Below are positions 21,640 to 34,589 of a stretch of DNA of 64,000 nucleotides, piece by piece. The first letter of the stretch is position 1. Each line of letters begins with the position of its first letter. The stretch covers positions 310,001 through 374,000 of the forward strand of contig JARKIF010000019.1 in assembly GCA_029378245.1 (NCBI GenBank), given 5' to 3'. The stretch comes from Roridomyces roridus. Lineage: Eukaryota > Basidiomycota > Agaricomycetes > Agaricales > Mycenaceae. The notes beneath the pieces were generated by a model. That model was not told the origin of the DNA. It worked only from the letters and a program-made list of their open reading frames with translations, and made no database searches. Position numbers and translations under genes: made by a program.

Positions 21640-22753
21640 CTAAAATTTGTATCCCAGCTCCCGCGAAAGGTACTCCTTGAGCGGGCCCGTCTCCATATCG
21701 ACCCACTCGACGTCGCGCCCCTCGTCACTTCCCTGAGCCTCCGGACCGCCAGTAGTATATACCTTTGCGCGCCTGGCCTCGTCGCCTGCCTTCTCGGCGT
21801 ACATCATCGACCGACGCGCGCCCTTGCCACCAGGTATGAGCCGCGTGACGAGCCAGAACGCGGTGAACGACGCAAGGTCATGTGTCGCGGAGAAATGGTG
21901 CAACATCATGAGATCGGAAAGACCGACAGAGCTGAGGTGGAAGTGGAAAGTGGGGGACCAATACCCAGGGGAGTTGGGTGTTATCGGCAAGGTATGAGGT
22001 GTGCCGACGGGCGCGATGCGTCGATAGAGGGTGTATCCCGGAATGACGTCGAGTGGCTGCGCTCTGTTCGGGGAGATGGGCAACTCCTCAAGAACCAAAC
22101 GATATGCCTCAAACTCGTTGAGACCTATTATGGTCTCGCCCGCCGGATCGGTCGTGAGCTTGATCCTAAGAAACTTGAGACAGAGAAGAGATACCGCAAA
22201 TCAAGAAGACTGACGGCAATGCGAGGTTCCCTGGCCCCCACGCAGCATCCACCAAGTACCTGTCCGCACTTCCCTCCCAACCGGCAACCAGGACCTCGTG
22301 CGTCACAGTCCCCCAGTACCACCCATCAGCATGCGTCAACGGATCGTTCCCGAGCGACCGACACGAGCGGGCTCCAAGTTCCGAGACCGTAAAGCCAAAG
22401 AACCTGAGGAGCCCAGCAAACGTCGCGTTAATGGCGAAGCAGAACGCGCCCTTGTGTTCATGCACGATGCGGTCAAAGGCGCGTGAGCCGAGTGGCATGC
22501 CATCGGCCAATGCACTGCCGAGGTTCACCGGCGTCGAGGGGCCGCTCCAATGCGACTCTGGGACGTGAAGTGGACTGGTATCTTTTGGGATCTGTTCAAG
22601 ATGTGCTAGGAAGACGGTCGAGAGCAGCTCGAGCGAGGGCGGAGAATCTAGGAGCGACGCGGGCAAGTTGATGCGGTCCAGATAAGCCGCCGCGTCCTGC
22701 CGGTTCAGTGTCGTTTGCGCAAACGCGTCGGGCGGGTAGGTTGGATAGGACAT
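21640..22753 (-). CDS. Arylamine N-acetyltransferase (NAT family), copy B
   Basis: Inverted paralogue of the NAT at 1082-2192. Exons 22215-22753 and 21640-22165, with a 49-bp intron at the identical site, give 354 aa, the same length as copy A. The Cys-His-Asp residues are retained (KGAFCFAIN, THEVLV, YLVDAAWG). Differences from copy A are mostly conservative, such as Tyr to Phe next to the catalytic Cys, Trp to Gly after the catalytic Asp block (WGPGNL), and several in the C-terminal half. The intron has diverged more than the exons, with a 3-bp length change. The reading frame is fully open although its beta-lactamase-like neighbour is damaged, so this copy seems to be maintained for its own function. 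Confidence 0.9.
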
Positions 22754-22779
22754 GGATATTGCAGATCAAAGACCAGAAT

Positions 22780-22786
22780 ATTTATA
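22780..22786 (-). promoter_or_regulatory. TATA-like box of NAT copy B
   Basis: TATAAAT on the minus strand about 27 bp before the start codon, at the position equivalent to the TATA box of copy A. Confidence 0.35.
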
Positions 22787-22978
22787 TGACTCGGTTGTTT
22801 GCCGTAGGCGTTCCGTTTAGGGGCTCCGGAGCGCCGATCACTCCGTGTTGACTTTCGGGCATAAGTACATCGACCGAAGAAAAACTTATTCAGCCCGTCT
22901 CCACCGAGAAAACTAAGGAGAATCGAGATACAAAGAAGCTCTTCATCGAACACGAGCACTGGAACTGTTGTTCAAGTC

Positions 22979-24568
22979 TTATTTCCGGGGGAAGACAAGG
23001 TTGACCGACGGCATATGTAGTTTCATGCCGTCGACTTTATCTGTAAAATAAATCAAATCAGTAGGATATCCACGAGCAAACCCGTCGTCAATTGTGGCCC
23101 AAGAACGTATGCAGACGCGAGAAGCCAAGGTGAACGCCATTCTGAAAGGTGTAAAAGAAGGTCTTCAACAGTTGATTACGCTCACCGGAATTCGTGAAGC
23201 CTGCCCGTAGACCACACAGTGATCGGTTCGGGTTTGTCGGTATCCTGAACGAGACGCAAAACGTCCGATCCCTTCAGTTGGAGTTTTGTGACCCACAAAG
23301 AGCCCTCTTTGACCGCGATAATTATTTCCGAGTCGTCTGAGATCCAGCGACCGGAATACAATTGAGTCGCGCTGGACGCCAACAACTGATCCAAGGTGGG
23401 CTGCAGTTGCCGGAAGATATCGAGAGCCAAATCCCCGACAGAGAGCTCATTTGCCCTCCGGAACACGACATGGCATCCAAGAAATCCAGGTCCTTCCGAA
23501 ACCATGAGGGATGGAATAGGGAACCATGGGAGAGTATTCACCACTTCGTCACTGTTCTTGGATGCCACCGCGACATGCGCCTTGTTACTTGGAGTAACAA
23601 CAAAATCGCTACCGTTCATGCCCAGCGGACCAAATATATCACGTTGAGCAAGTTGAGCCCACGTCCTAGGCGAATCCCGGGACGTTTCAAATGCTGCGTT
23701 GGCCGCCACAGCGACCGCCCAAGGAGTGCCATCCCGACGTTGGAATAAATAGGATACGAATACGTCGGAACTGTCAATGGGTAGTTCTTGAGGCCGCTGA
23801 TAACTTCCTCCGTGCTGGGGAACGGCCGTCCGTTGATGGGGGGTGGTCCCGTTCCTTCTAGAGAGTACGGCCAATTCTTCATATCTCCACGCGGGAACTC
23901 GCGTGTAAGACCTGACATATGGCTCGCCAACTCTCGCAAGGTGATCGGACCAGAGGTGGCCCGAGTTTCGTCTCCGTCTATCCAACCGCCCGGCGCATAA
24001 GAAGAATCGGGGAAGAACTTGTCTACCGGGTCGTCTCTATAGAACCAGAGTGAGCGGAGAGTAGCCATTGCCATGGATTCTTACAATTGCAAAGCACCTC
24101 TCTCCCTGAGCACAAGAGTCTCGGAGTAGCGAATAGTTTGGACCCAGACGCAATGCGAAAGATGCTATGCCTGTCAATAGCTCCACGAGCTTCTGGCGTA
24201 GTCTCGTTGGCTCTGAGCGGACCCATCGTAGCTTCGTAGATGGCGCCTTCACCCGTGACGACGGCCACAGCCAATCCGTCGATGCCCCCAGCGGAAAAAC
24301 TCCGGTTTACGAGCGCGTCGATGTCTTGGAGGGCTTTAGTTATGCCAGGAAGGCCTCTGTGGATTGGCGTTTGAGCGAAGATGTTGGTTAATGGTGGGTG
24401 GCATGTTGGTGAAAGAGAGGGGGCCGGCGGTCGCTGACGAATAAAATATTCTTGAGCGAACAGGGCCAAAGCAGCCGATATGATCCCAGTGAGCAAAAGC
24501 GTTGCCCAGGAGGTCATAGAACGACGGGGAGAGCTGTGTGGAAGCCGGTACTGCTCTTTCCTCGACAT
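22979..24568 (-). pseudogene. Serine beta-lactamase-like gene, copy B, with two frameshifts and a 331-bp deletion
   Basis: The N-terminal region has a membrane anchor (SWATLLLTGIISAALALFA) after one of two possible starts (24568 or 24517), then the nucleophile motif SGSK in RIASGSKLFAT. A 48-bp intron (24037-24084) leads to DDPVDKFFPDSSYAPGG. The second catalytic motif Tyr-x-Asn appears as PIYSNVGMALLG. Lesions: a missing base near 24124 (after KLFAT, before ETLVLRERG); a missing base near 23708 (between LLGRSL and AANAAFETS, probably GG to G); and a 331-bp deletion at 23435-23439 relative to copy A. The deletion shifts frame after normal splicing, but retention of the 49-bp upstream intron restores it. 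The C-terminal exon 22979-23141 is intact. I call it a pseudogene; sequence error could explain the two single-base changes but not the deletion. Confidence 0.75.
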
Positions 24569-25143
24569 GCGCTTCAGATGGACGCTGAGATCAAGAGCGA
24601 ATGTCGTGATGCTCAGATGTTCACATGAGTTATTCTGAAGCAGATAAAATTCTCGTTCATGTACAGTTTCTAGACTAATTCGGTGCAAGCTAAACGAAGC
24701 TGCGGGTATACAACTCGGCGGTCGGGAGACAGACGGGACAGGACGACCCAAGCGCGGCTCGCACTGACGAAAATGTCAGCAATTAACCATACGAACGTGA
24801 AAAGAAACCCACACGACAAAAGAACAAAAACACTGCTTTAGGACCAAAAATTGGAGGCAAGAGACTTGCTGGTGGCGAAAATAGTTGGGCGTCCCCGACG
24901 ATCTTCATGGCCGCACCGATAGTCTCGTTCTTGTCACTCTGGATGTAGGTTCCTCTCTCGCGGTGTCTCGAACTTGTCGTTGCGTTGAGCACTTCTACTG
25001 GTCGCCCCGATACTGCCGCCAACCGATTCTCGACCGAGTATCGTGTGAAAATACGAAGAGAGGAAAGAAGGGTATAGATCTAGAACGACAATTCGAACAT
25101 GAAAGAAGGAGAGAACAAGAACATACCATCGACACCTGGAAGC
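24569..25143. other. Region with no assigned gene; related to 50.95-51.29 kb
   Basis: About 570 bp between the beta-lactamase-like gene and the membrane-protein gene. A large part (about 24720-25060) is clearly similar in the same orientation to 50950-51310, downstream of the paralogous membrane-protein gene. A minus ORF 24783-25022 shares some residues with that copy and may be an extra 3' exon. The 3' end of the membrane gene is therefore uncertain. Confidence 0.5.
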
Positions 25144-26716
25144 TCAAACTCGGCGGCGACGCCGGAAACGCCAACTGTACCATCGACTACGAATTGCAGG
25201 CATCTAATGTGTGATGCATATGAAGATGAGGACGAGAATAATCTTAGTTGGATGTGACGCACGATATAAAAGTGGCCATGCAAAATCGCAGTCGGTACGA
25301 GTATAAGCTGAATGACGGTCAGAAACGAACGAAGGAATACCAACATCGACTCACCAGTTTCTGAATAAGATGTAACGTCCTTCATGTCTCCATACAGACC
25401 CCGATTGCTTCCCATAATTCATGACGCAACTCCCATGCAAGCGTGTAAAACTCCCGAATCCTTTCCTCCTTGAAGCGCCGGTTACTGTCAAAGAGAGATC
25501 GAAGCATACGTCGTGTCTCTGCGCGGGCCTCCGGACAGTACATCGATTGCCAAAGACGCTGCGATTCAGGAGGCCAGTCGTTGTGCTCGACCCAGAACAT
25601 GGAAATTGGCAAGTAAACGCCAAAGCAAAAGGTCGAGAACGCAATGGCGATGAGTTCTAGGCGCATGGCTAAACGGATGTCATCGCGGTGACGACGCATC
25701 ATCCTGAGGGCCCAGGGAACCGCATGGATGGTCAGCACCACGGTGAGAAGAGCTAGCGTGATTATATTGAGACTGAGGGGTCCGAACATCATCTGCGCTT
25801 CTCGTCAGTCCATGAACGAGCGGATTGAAACAAAGGAATGTACCCAGATATCCCCGGACTCTGGGGCACCGACCAGTGAATATACTGCAGACGGCAGTTG
25901 GCGTAGCCAGTGGTGCATTGCTTGCAGCCTCGGGAGCTCGGGTTCTACGCAGTAGTATATGAACCAAGGAATCCAGCGGAGCTTTGAGGTTGAGGCGAAA
26001 AGACTGAATGGAACGATGTAGACCAGGGAAAACATGGGAAGCACAGGGGTCTGTAAAAGAAGCACGACGGGGCGGTAACAGCGGCGGTAGGTGAAAAAGA
26101 CGAGGAAACCCATCGAGTGGCTTGCGAGGGCGAACGAGGCCATCTTGAGATTTTGTCGCCAATGCGGAAGGATATGGACACTGAAAAGGAACTCGATGCT
26201 ATCCCATGCATTCAGGAAGGCGTTCTCCACCATGAGCATGATTTGTGTGCACAGGTCGCCGACGAATCGAGGCTTGTCGAAGTAGAGATGATGTGCAATC
26301 GGAGTCCCAAAGACGATTATGGCGAGATATACGCATATGACATGCATCCATGGATCTCTTTCGGATGATGTTGGGTCCAATTTCTTGGGTTTGGGTGGAG
26401 GAGGAGGAAGTGGAGGGCGTGTGTCGGGAGGAGAGGCGTGAAATATTGTGCAAACGATGCAAACGAGACCGATGATGATCGTGGCGATGAGCCCGAGGAG
26501 CGCAGTGTCGGGTAACTCGTTGGGGCTGCTGGAAGGGCCTGGGATGCATCTTGTCGGGGGCAGATAAATTGGAGTGGTCTTGGTGGGCGGCGGCGTGCTG
26601 TACTCGGGAACGACGAGCACTGTCTGATTGTCGACGTTGAAGATGTTGAGAACACCGAACAAAAGGCCACCGAAACTGCGTGGGAGGGCGGAGATTGAGA
26701 ACACGAAGGAGGGCAT
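25144..26716 (-). CDS. Multi-pass membrane protein of unknown family (paralogue A)
   Basis: I do not recognise the family. Exon 1 (25844-26716) encodes a Thr/Pro-rich luminal or external segment, a transmembrane helix (LLGLIATIIIGLVCIVCTIF), a Pro-rich spacer with eight consecutive Pro residues or nearly so, then several hydrophobic helices. After a 51-bp intron (25793-25843) comes another helix (LNIITLALLTVVLTI) and a charged cytosolic-looking segment ending REFYTLAWELRHELWEAIG. A short exon LILVPTAILHGHFYI and a final basic exon ending RFRRRRRV follow; these are supported by the matching exons of the paralogue at 51289-52598. Exon borders after 25420 are approximate. The start is the ATG at 26716, 109 bp from a divergent surface-protein gene. 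Confidence 0.55.
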
Positions 26717-26825
26717 TGTTGTGGTAAAGGACAAGATGTATAATTGAGTGTCAGCCACCGAGAGTGGAAACATCAGACGCGTCCATGTCAACAAACAAAG
26801 TATATACCCTTAGACGCCGACCACC
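26717..26825. promoter_or_regulatory. 109-bp divergent promoter region
   Basis: Separates the start codons of the multi-pass membrane protein (minus) and the Thr-rich surface protein (plus). A TATATAC-like stretch occurs near 26800. Co-regulation is an inference from spacing only. Confidence 0.4.
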
Positions 26826-28106
26826 ATGTTGCACACTCTCGTACATGGGTACATTATTCCTCTTTTCGACTGGACAGACTGTGGTCCTTCCCATTATTTT
26901 GGCCTGTTCGGTGGGTTCGCTGGCGGTGCGACCCTTGGCGGGCCTGGTTTTCAGGCCTCGGTCGCTGCGTGGGCCAACGAACAATCGAAGAATATGGCGG
27001 CCGTGTTCGCTCGCCTCGCCCAACCCGCCACGCCCAGTCCCTCGCTTCCTCCTTCCCCCGCCCCAACGCCTCCAGCGACCGTGACCGTCACTACCACAGT
27101 GACATCCCTCCCCACCACCACCACCACCACCACCTCGACCATCTTCAACTTGGCGACCATGACAGTGACCGCTCCAGCGCAACCTACCCCTGCCCCGTCC
27201 ACAGTAGTCCCGCCGCAATCTACGGCCTCGCGTTCCCAATTCGATAACTTGTCCGTCATCATCATCCTCTGCGCACTGGGCATATTCCTAGCCATTTGCT
27301 CCTACATATGGATCCGTGGCCGCTGCAAGGCAACAGCTCCCGGCGCGGTACTCGCCGCTGTTGTTGAGCAGCCAGCCGTCCTGGACGTTCCTCAGGCAGC
27401 AGCTCCAGTCCTTGCCGTCCTCGACGATGCTCTGGCTCTGGCAGATCTCCCGCCCAGTCCCACCCCCTCGTTGGCGAGTATTTTCGACCCCATGGAGCAC
27501 CCAGTGCCGTCATCTCCGTGGCTCGCCGGCTACCCTCATCTGGCCATTGTTGCAGGGCCCCCGTCGTCGCCCTGCCCTTCTGAGCCTTCGGTTCCTTTGT
27601 CTACCCTCAGCAAGGGCAAGGGAAAGGCACGCGAGCAGACCGATGTACGTCGTGTCGTGGACCGCGTCTCGGCCTTCTGCAGCTCTTCTCGTACCAACCT
27701 CCGTGACATGTCCTTAACGGAGCTGGGTCCGCCTCGCGCAGAGAACGACGCGGTGGAAGATACCGGCGTTCTTCGGCGTCTGGCTGCCGATTTCGCTACC
27801 GAAGGCGTTGGGGCGGGCCCACATGCTGGTCCATCTTCCACTCGTCATGCGACAACCTCGCGGATGACCATGGCAGAGTTCGGTGACGAGGGCGTGTCGG
27901 CTACGGGTGACGAGAAGGAGAACAAAGTCAAGTCGCGCAAAGATGAAGGGCGGGCTCGTCGGGGCCGTCGAGCAAGGAGGACGGTCCCCAAACCGCCGTC
28001 GCCCGGCGTGCAATTGGCGATGCAGAATGTGAAGGGCCGAGGCCCTCTTGATCGCGAGCTGGCGCAGCACGGCGTGCCAACTGGAGTGTGGCTCGTGCCA
28101 CAGTAG
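26826..28106 (+). CDS. Single-pass membrane protein with Thr/Pro-rich ectodomain, unknown function
   Basis: An intronless ORF of 426 aa with no recognised domain. Residues 1-66 are Gly/Ala-rich with a short Phe-Gly region. Residues 67-135 are Pro/Thr/Ser-rich with long Thr runs, suggesting O-glycosylation. A hydrophobic helix covers about residues 142-163 (VIIILCALGIFLAICSYIWI) and is followed by Arg-Gly-Arg, a stop-transfer signal. The 260-residue cytosolic part is Ala/Pro-rich at first, then Lys/Arg-rich with KGKGKAREQ and GRARRGRRARR clusters. This layout resembles fungal wall-sensor or mucin-like proteins, but no WSC or Cys module is present. GC-rich codon use fits its neighbours. It is divergent from a multi-pass membrane protein. 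Confidence 0.6.
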   Translation: MLHTLVHGYIIPLFDWTDCGPSHYFGLFGGFAGGATLGGPGFQASVAAWANEQSKNMAAVFARLAQPATPSPSLPPSPAPTPPATVTVTTTVTSLPTTTTTTTSTIFNLATMTVTAPAQPTPAPSTVVPPQSTASRSQFDNLSVIIILCALGIFLAICSYIWIRGRCKATAPGAVLAAVVEQPAVLDVPQAAAPVLAVLDDALALADLPPSPTPSLASIFDPMEHPVPSSPWLAGYPHLAIVAGPPSSPCPSEPSVPLSTLSKGKGKAREQTDVRRVVDRVSAFCSSSRTNLRDMSLTELGPPRAENDAVEDTGVLRRLAADFATEGVGAGPHAGPSSTRHATTSRMTMAEFGDEGVSATGDEKENKVKSRKDEGRARRGRRARRTVPKPPSPGVQLAMQNVKGRGPLDRELAQHGVPTGVWLVPQ

Positions 28107-28723
28107 AGGATCACGGCTGCGGCAACGGAACAGAGTCTGTTTTATCCATCATTTCTTTCAGTTCCATTCAACTTCCCAGGAACTTCCACTCATCTCTTGT
28201 ATCGAATACACTATCCCACCTTGTACAACACACACCCTACACAGATTACTGTATCACTATCGACATTCCTATAGCATACCACCTAGATAGAAGTACGTAC
28301 ATACATACATCCTTACTAGCATCGAGAATCAGAGTAAAACCGAACAAACCGAACTTTCATTGCAGTGTATGCGATTGATGATCTCCTACTAGTCTCCTAC
28401 TGCCGTGCGGCATGTTCAAACGTTGGAATCCATAGTTTTCGCCTTCCCAGACGGAACTTTTGCGGAACACCCAGGCAGCGGCCAAGTGAAACCGGAAGTA
28501 TCTGCTCTCCACTTAGTAGCAGCGCATGGAATTTGAATACCAACTTGTTAAAAATGAATGTCCAATAAAAAGCGGCAGATTCGATTCAGAATTACATGCA
28601 AATGAATGGATGGATGGATATCGAGACGGGAACGGGATATTTCAAAGCCCAGCGCGTGTACCAACCCAGCCAATAAATTATTTACGCCCCCGCCGTCGTC
28701 GTCCAGTTCTTGTTGTCAGATTC
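28107..28723. other. Convergent intergenic region
   Basis: 617 bp between the 3' ends of the surface-protein gene and the HsbA gene. AT-richer than the genes, with a short gtacgtacatacatac run near 28290. No gene is seen. Confidence 0.4.
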
Positions 28724-29447
28724 CTACGTGAACCCGAGGGCGGTGCGCGTAGCGGTGAGTCCCTCGGCGGTGAGGAACTGCTGGGCGTCGAGCATCCTGT
28801 CGAGCGGGAACCAATCAGTCAGAACTGTTCAAGCTGAAACAAATAAGATAAGTACAGGATGTGGACAATGTTGAACGACAATGGGGCGGTCTTGTTGAAC
28901 TGCGTGACGGCGGCGGCAGTGATAGGGTCGAGCGTGGTCATCTGGCTCGCAAAGTTGCTGACTGAACCCTGGGCAGTTATACCCGAAAGGCTGGTCGCGA
29001 CGAGTCTGCACAGAATTGAATTGGATTGGTTCAGTTCATTCATTCGATCTGATTGACATGGACGCACTGAATGCTATCGCCAAAGTTGTCCCCGAGGTCG
29101 TTGTTGACGGGATCGGTGGTGTTCGAACCGGAGCTGGTAGCCGTAGCTGCGAGTTTCGTGGTGGCAGTCTTGAAGGCGTTCTCCAGCGCGGTCAGCTGTG
29201 TCGCCAGGGTGGTGGCGCTCAGCGTGTGGTTCGATTGGAGGGTGCCTTGAGGGCTGTCAGGTTACTATCCGAAAGACGCGTCGGGAAGGGGCGCACTGAT
29301 GGTGCTGGCGACATTGCGGGTAGTTATCGAGAGGGGGTCGAGGATGGTCTGGATCGCCGCGTTGGTGTTGGTCGTTTGACGCACATTGAGGGTGCTCGCG
29401 CAAGCGACGGACACGAGGGCAAGAGAGAAGAGACGAGCCACGAACAT
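28724..29447 (-). CDS. Hydrophobic surface-binding protein A (HsbA)-like secreted protein
   Basis: Exons 29297-29447, 29068-29245, 28856-29005 and 28724-28796 give 183 aa. The first about 18 residues (MFVARLFSLALVSVACAS) form a signal peptide. The mature chain is Ala/Thr/Asn-rich, predicted helical, with LTALENAFKTATTKLAA and a central GITAQGSVSNFASQM segment, and ends MLDAQQFLTAEGLTATR. This matches the HsbA/antigenic cell-wall galactomannoprotein family (PF12296) in length and pattern. Such proteins are secreted and bind hydrophobic surfaces, where they can recruit lytic esterases; several secreted-type esterases lie nearby, which may or may not matter. A TATATAA box lies about 60 bp upstream. 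Confidence 0.75.
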
Positions 29448-29506
29448 GATGCGGACGAGGACTGGGGGAGTCAAGAGTCGCGGATGTAAACGCGGGAGAT
29501 GGGCTG

Positions 29507-29513
29507 TATATAA
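29507..29513 (-). promoter_or_regulatory. TATA-like box of the HsbA gene
   Basis: A TATATA run about 60 bp upstream of the HsbA start codon. Confidence 0.35.
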
Positions 29514-31253
29514 GAGAGTGATTCGTGGGGACGTTTCAACAATAGCTCCGTGTAGGAGATGCTAAGCATGTCGCCAGAGGGATTGTCGGCCAATTAGATG
29601 CAGGGGGATTCGGGCCCGCACACGTACATCCAGTACGTGCCTGGAAAGAGACCTAATGTCGGGTTGCAAGTTGATTTGGGATGCATCAATGATCTCATGC
29701 AGTTCCCAGGCCCGTGGGATATTCAAGTGGCCGTCGAGAGACGCGACGACGGCGGAGATGTTGACCGAACAATGTTTTCTCACCACCGTGGTTGGAAGAT
29801 GAATTTCTTGAGCTGGGACTGGACGGACCCTTTTTTGATGCGACAGCGCGCTTAGCGTCAACGCCGAGCATCGCTGGGCAAGGAGACATGGAGAGGACGG
29901 CGTCACGGAACCGAAGGATGCTTGCCAAATACATTCACGGGAGATGCTTGGCAGGCCTTTGACGGTGCATTGGAGCAAAGCGTTGGCTCGGTGGTGCTGG
30001 TCTGAACAAGAGCCACGGTCTGAGGGAACTCTCACTGTGCTGGTTGCATGCAACGAGCTCCTGAGAGTGCGAGTGGGGCTGCCATGAAGTTTACCGTGTT
30101 GGAGATTCCCGCGATGCTCGGGAGCGCCCAGTGCATGCCAGTACTTAGAGATGAGTGTCGCCGAGTGTACCCAGACCCAGAACAAAGGGAAAGGTCAGGA
30201 CAGGCCCAAGCTGTGGGATCGCAGCGGCAAGGGGATTATATTCGAGATTTCTTGGAACGGCATCCAAATGGCCACCTCTGAGTGTACAAGTCTTGAGAGA
30301 AGAGCCCAAGCGGTCAGCGTTGGGTCAGCGACGGAACGCTGATCCGCAATCAATCATCAATGGTTGCTCTTGGCTGCGCATGCCACCACCATGATCTTTC
30401 TGAATCACCGCCCTCCGCCGACAGCTTGTTTCCCGAATTGACTATACTGCCTGGCATCGGTGCTCGAGGACAGATTTCAAGTTCTACATGGACTGCGCGC
30501 CTTCATGTACTGGGTCCGCCGCGCCGCCCGCGGTAGTACCTCAAGATTGTTTGCTCGCAATCACTGGCTATTCCTTCGGAATTTCTCTAATACATGACCG
30601 TCTCACACTGGAATCTAGTGCTTCATCGCGTCGTCCTTGTTCTCCTCTATGGCATACGTTTGCTTGGACTCTGATGTTCCAAGACCTTCTTAGAAGACGA
30701 GATCAAGGGTTCATTGGTATCGACGACAGCCAAAAGGTTCATACCTTGCCTACCTTGAAGTTGCTATTATATTCTCCCGAGTCGTTCGTTTTTGCGCTCA
30801 CTCTCCCATCGCCTTCATACTTGCACCGGAAATCGTTTTTTCCGCTCTGATTTTCAATTCGCTCTCGGGCGACATGCCCTAGAACTTGATCTCCTGTCTT
30901 TCGCAGCTTTTCAAAAACTCAAGTTTCAACGTCCAAGCAGCTCAAAGCCTTTCGTTGACCCAAGCGCGAGCGGTTGCAATTGCCTGAACTCGTAATGATT
31001 TCGGCCCGCCCGCCCGTCGTAAATGAACCCACCTCAATTCATCTCGCCTTGGTAGCAAATTGCATGGCCATGGATTATCTCTGTATATATTCCATCTGGC
31101 CCTTTCGACTCGTGCTTTTGTCTCTTGAACACTCCTACCGTTTCCTGCGGCTCCGAAACGCTCGTGTATCGGCTGGACCTACCTCTGGTTCGTCCTGCCA
31201 CTCAGGTATACCAACAAGTCACCCGATTAAACATAACGGATGGCCACTATTAG

Positions 31254-31260
31254 TATATAA
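31254..31260 (+). promoter_or_regulatory. TATA box of carboxylesterase copy A
   Basis: TATATAA, 33 bp before the start codon of the esterase. Confidence 0.4.
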
Positions 31261-31292
31261 AGGCGTTTTTCATACATCCCGTCAGAAGAGAA

Positions 31293-33350
<2,058 letters not shown>

Positions 33351-33401
33351 TTTTTTTTTTGTAACGATAGTACGAGTCCATGAAATTATTCCACGAATCT
33401 A

Positions 33402-34589
33402 CTACAGCCTCGGACGTTGGAAGTTAAAACAAGATTTGAGCTCTTTAATAGCTCTATCGGGTTCCTCCCACACAAGCTAACGAATTGGATGAGAAAGAAG
33501 GAGTGAAAGTTTGACGAACGACATACGAAATGATTACACCCCTGGATAATCTTTGAATGTATCTCCAACCCCGCCGCCTTCGCCTGATCCTCCAAGAACC
33601 AGCCACCATAAATGATGTTCCAAGGCTCTGCGTCGCCATACACGCTCCAAAACGCCGCTCGGCCCCAGACCTGTCGGACCTTTGAGTCGAACAGCGCCTT
33701 GATCGTCTGCTTGTACACGACATCCTGAAAAGGATCCAGTCCAATTATGTTGTCGTATCTCTCCCCCGGTGCGAAATCGACCATGGAGTGGAGGTCATCG
33801 GGCTTGAGAGTGGAGATGGTGGGTGGACGGAGGGTGTCGATGTTGTCGTAGGTTAGGTTGTTGAGGTTGCGGGTGGAGAGATCCCCGTGGACAAAGTAGC
33901 TCGATACCCACTTTACAAATGCGCTTCCGCGGTCTTCGGGCGCGATCTTGGGGTCCGTATGCGGGATGAGCAAGCCTAACGGAGTCGGCAGGCCAAGAGA
34001 AAGCGATGGACATTCTGCGAGCGATCATGATAATTTGCACAGCGTAAAAGAGTGGTTTTGAAACGCACGCAGTAGAATTATGGTGTGCACAAAGTCCGAA
34101 AGCCTCTCCTGCGTAGCCTGCGGCAAAGTTTCCATCGAGCATATCAACGATGTCAGAAATATTGTGCCCAGAGACCACCCAGCGACCGCGACACCGCCCG
34201 CTTCGGGTAGCGCCAAGTCTACAATCAACCCGTCGAGGAACAGTGCGAGATCGTGGCCCTGCTGTGCCAGGATACTGGTCCGCTGCTCGGTCGTGCCAGT
34301 CATGAACGCCGCGAGCTCTGCGGGGTTATAGGGACTGGAGGCGGGGTATTCCCGACGATTAACGCATACGATGCGTAGGGAGTTGGAAGGAGCGACAGCA
34401 CTGAGGCGCCCAAAGGTTCCTGTCAAGAGATGAACAAACTTTCTGATGCGAAGTAAAAGGGATATAGATACCACTGTGGAAGGTGTGTCCATGAATTATC
34501 AAGAGCGTCGTGTAATCGCTGGCATTATCCGGCGTGCCGCTGTCGGTGTAGAAGAATTCGACTCCACTTGGAAGGGTGAGGGTCGGCAT
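33402..34589 (-). CDS. Alpha/beta hydrolase
   Basis: Exons 34472-34589, 34069-34419, 33527-34014 and 33402-33476 give 343 aa. The start MPTLTLPSGVEFFYTDSG and TLLIIHGHTFHSGTFGRL (the HG oxyanion motif) are typical of the AB_hydrolase_1 family. The nucleophile elbow is AVAGWSLGTIF, Ser122. A His near the C-terminus in IQGCNHFLVWEEPDRA is the likely base. No signal peptide is visible, so it is probably intracellular. Transcription converges with the carboxylesterase, with 51 bp between the stops. The substrate is not predictable; relatives include lactonases and epoxide-hydrolase-like enzymes, but the nucleophile is Ser, not Asp, so it is not an epoxide hydrolase. Confidence 0.8.

Larger units (their letters stand above)
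21529..23554 (-). repeat. Inverted segmental duplication, copy B
   Basis: Reverse-complement counterpart of 1-2322. It lacks 331 bp relative to copy A, lost between two GTCGG repeats (junction at 23435-23439). The homology probably continues beyond 23554, but copy A is cut by the window edge there. Confidence 0.9.
29448..31292. other. Intergenic, no gene recognised
   Basis: 1.8 kb between the HsbA and carboxylesterase start codons, which diverge. A 207-codon minus ORF (29562-30185) and several shorter ones lack domains and codon or splice support. Promoters of both flanking genes must be inside it. Confidence 0.45.

Noticed and set aside
29562..30185. 207-codon minus-strand ORF
   Set aside because: No recognisable domain, no consistent splice sites, composition unlike neighbouring coding DNA; probably chance.
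33402..34589. Epoxide hydrolase identity for this hydrolase
   Set aside because: The elbow is GWSLG with Ser as nucleophile, whereas epoxide hydrolases use Asp.
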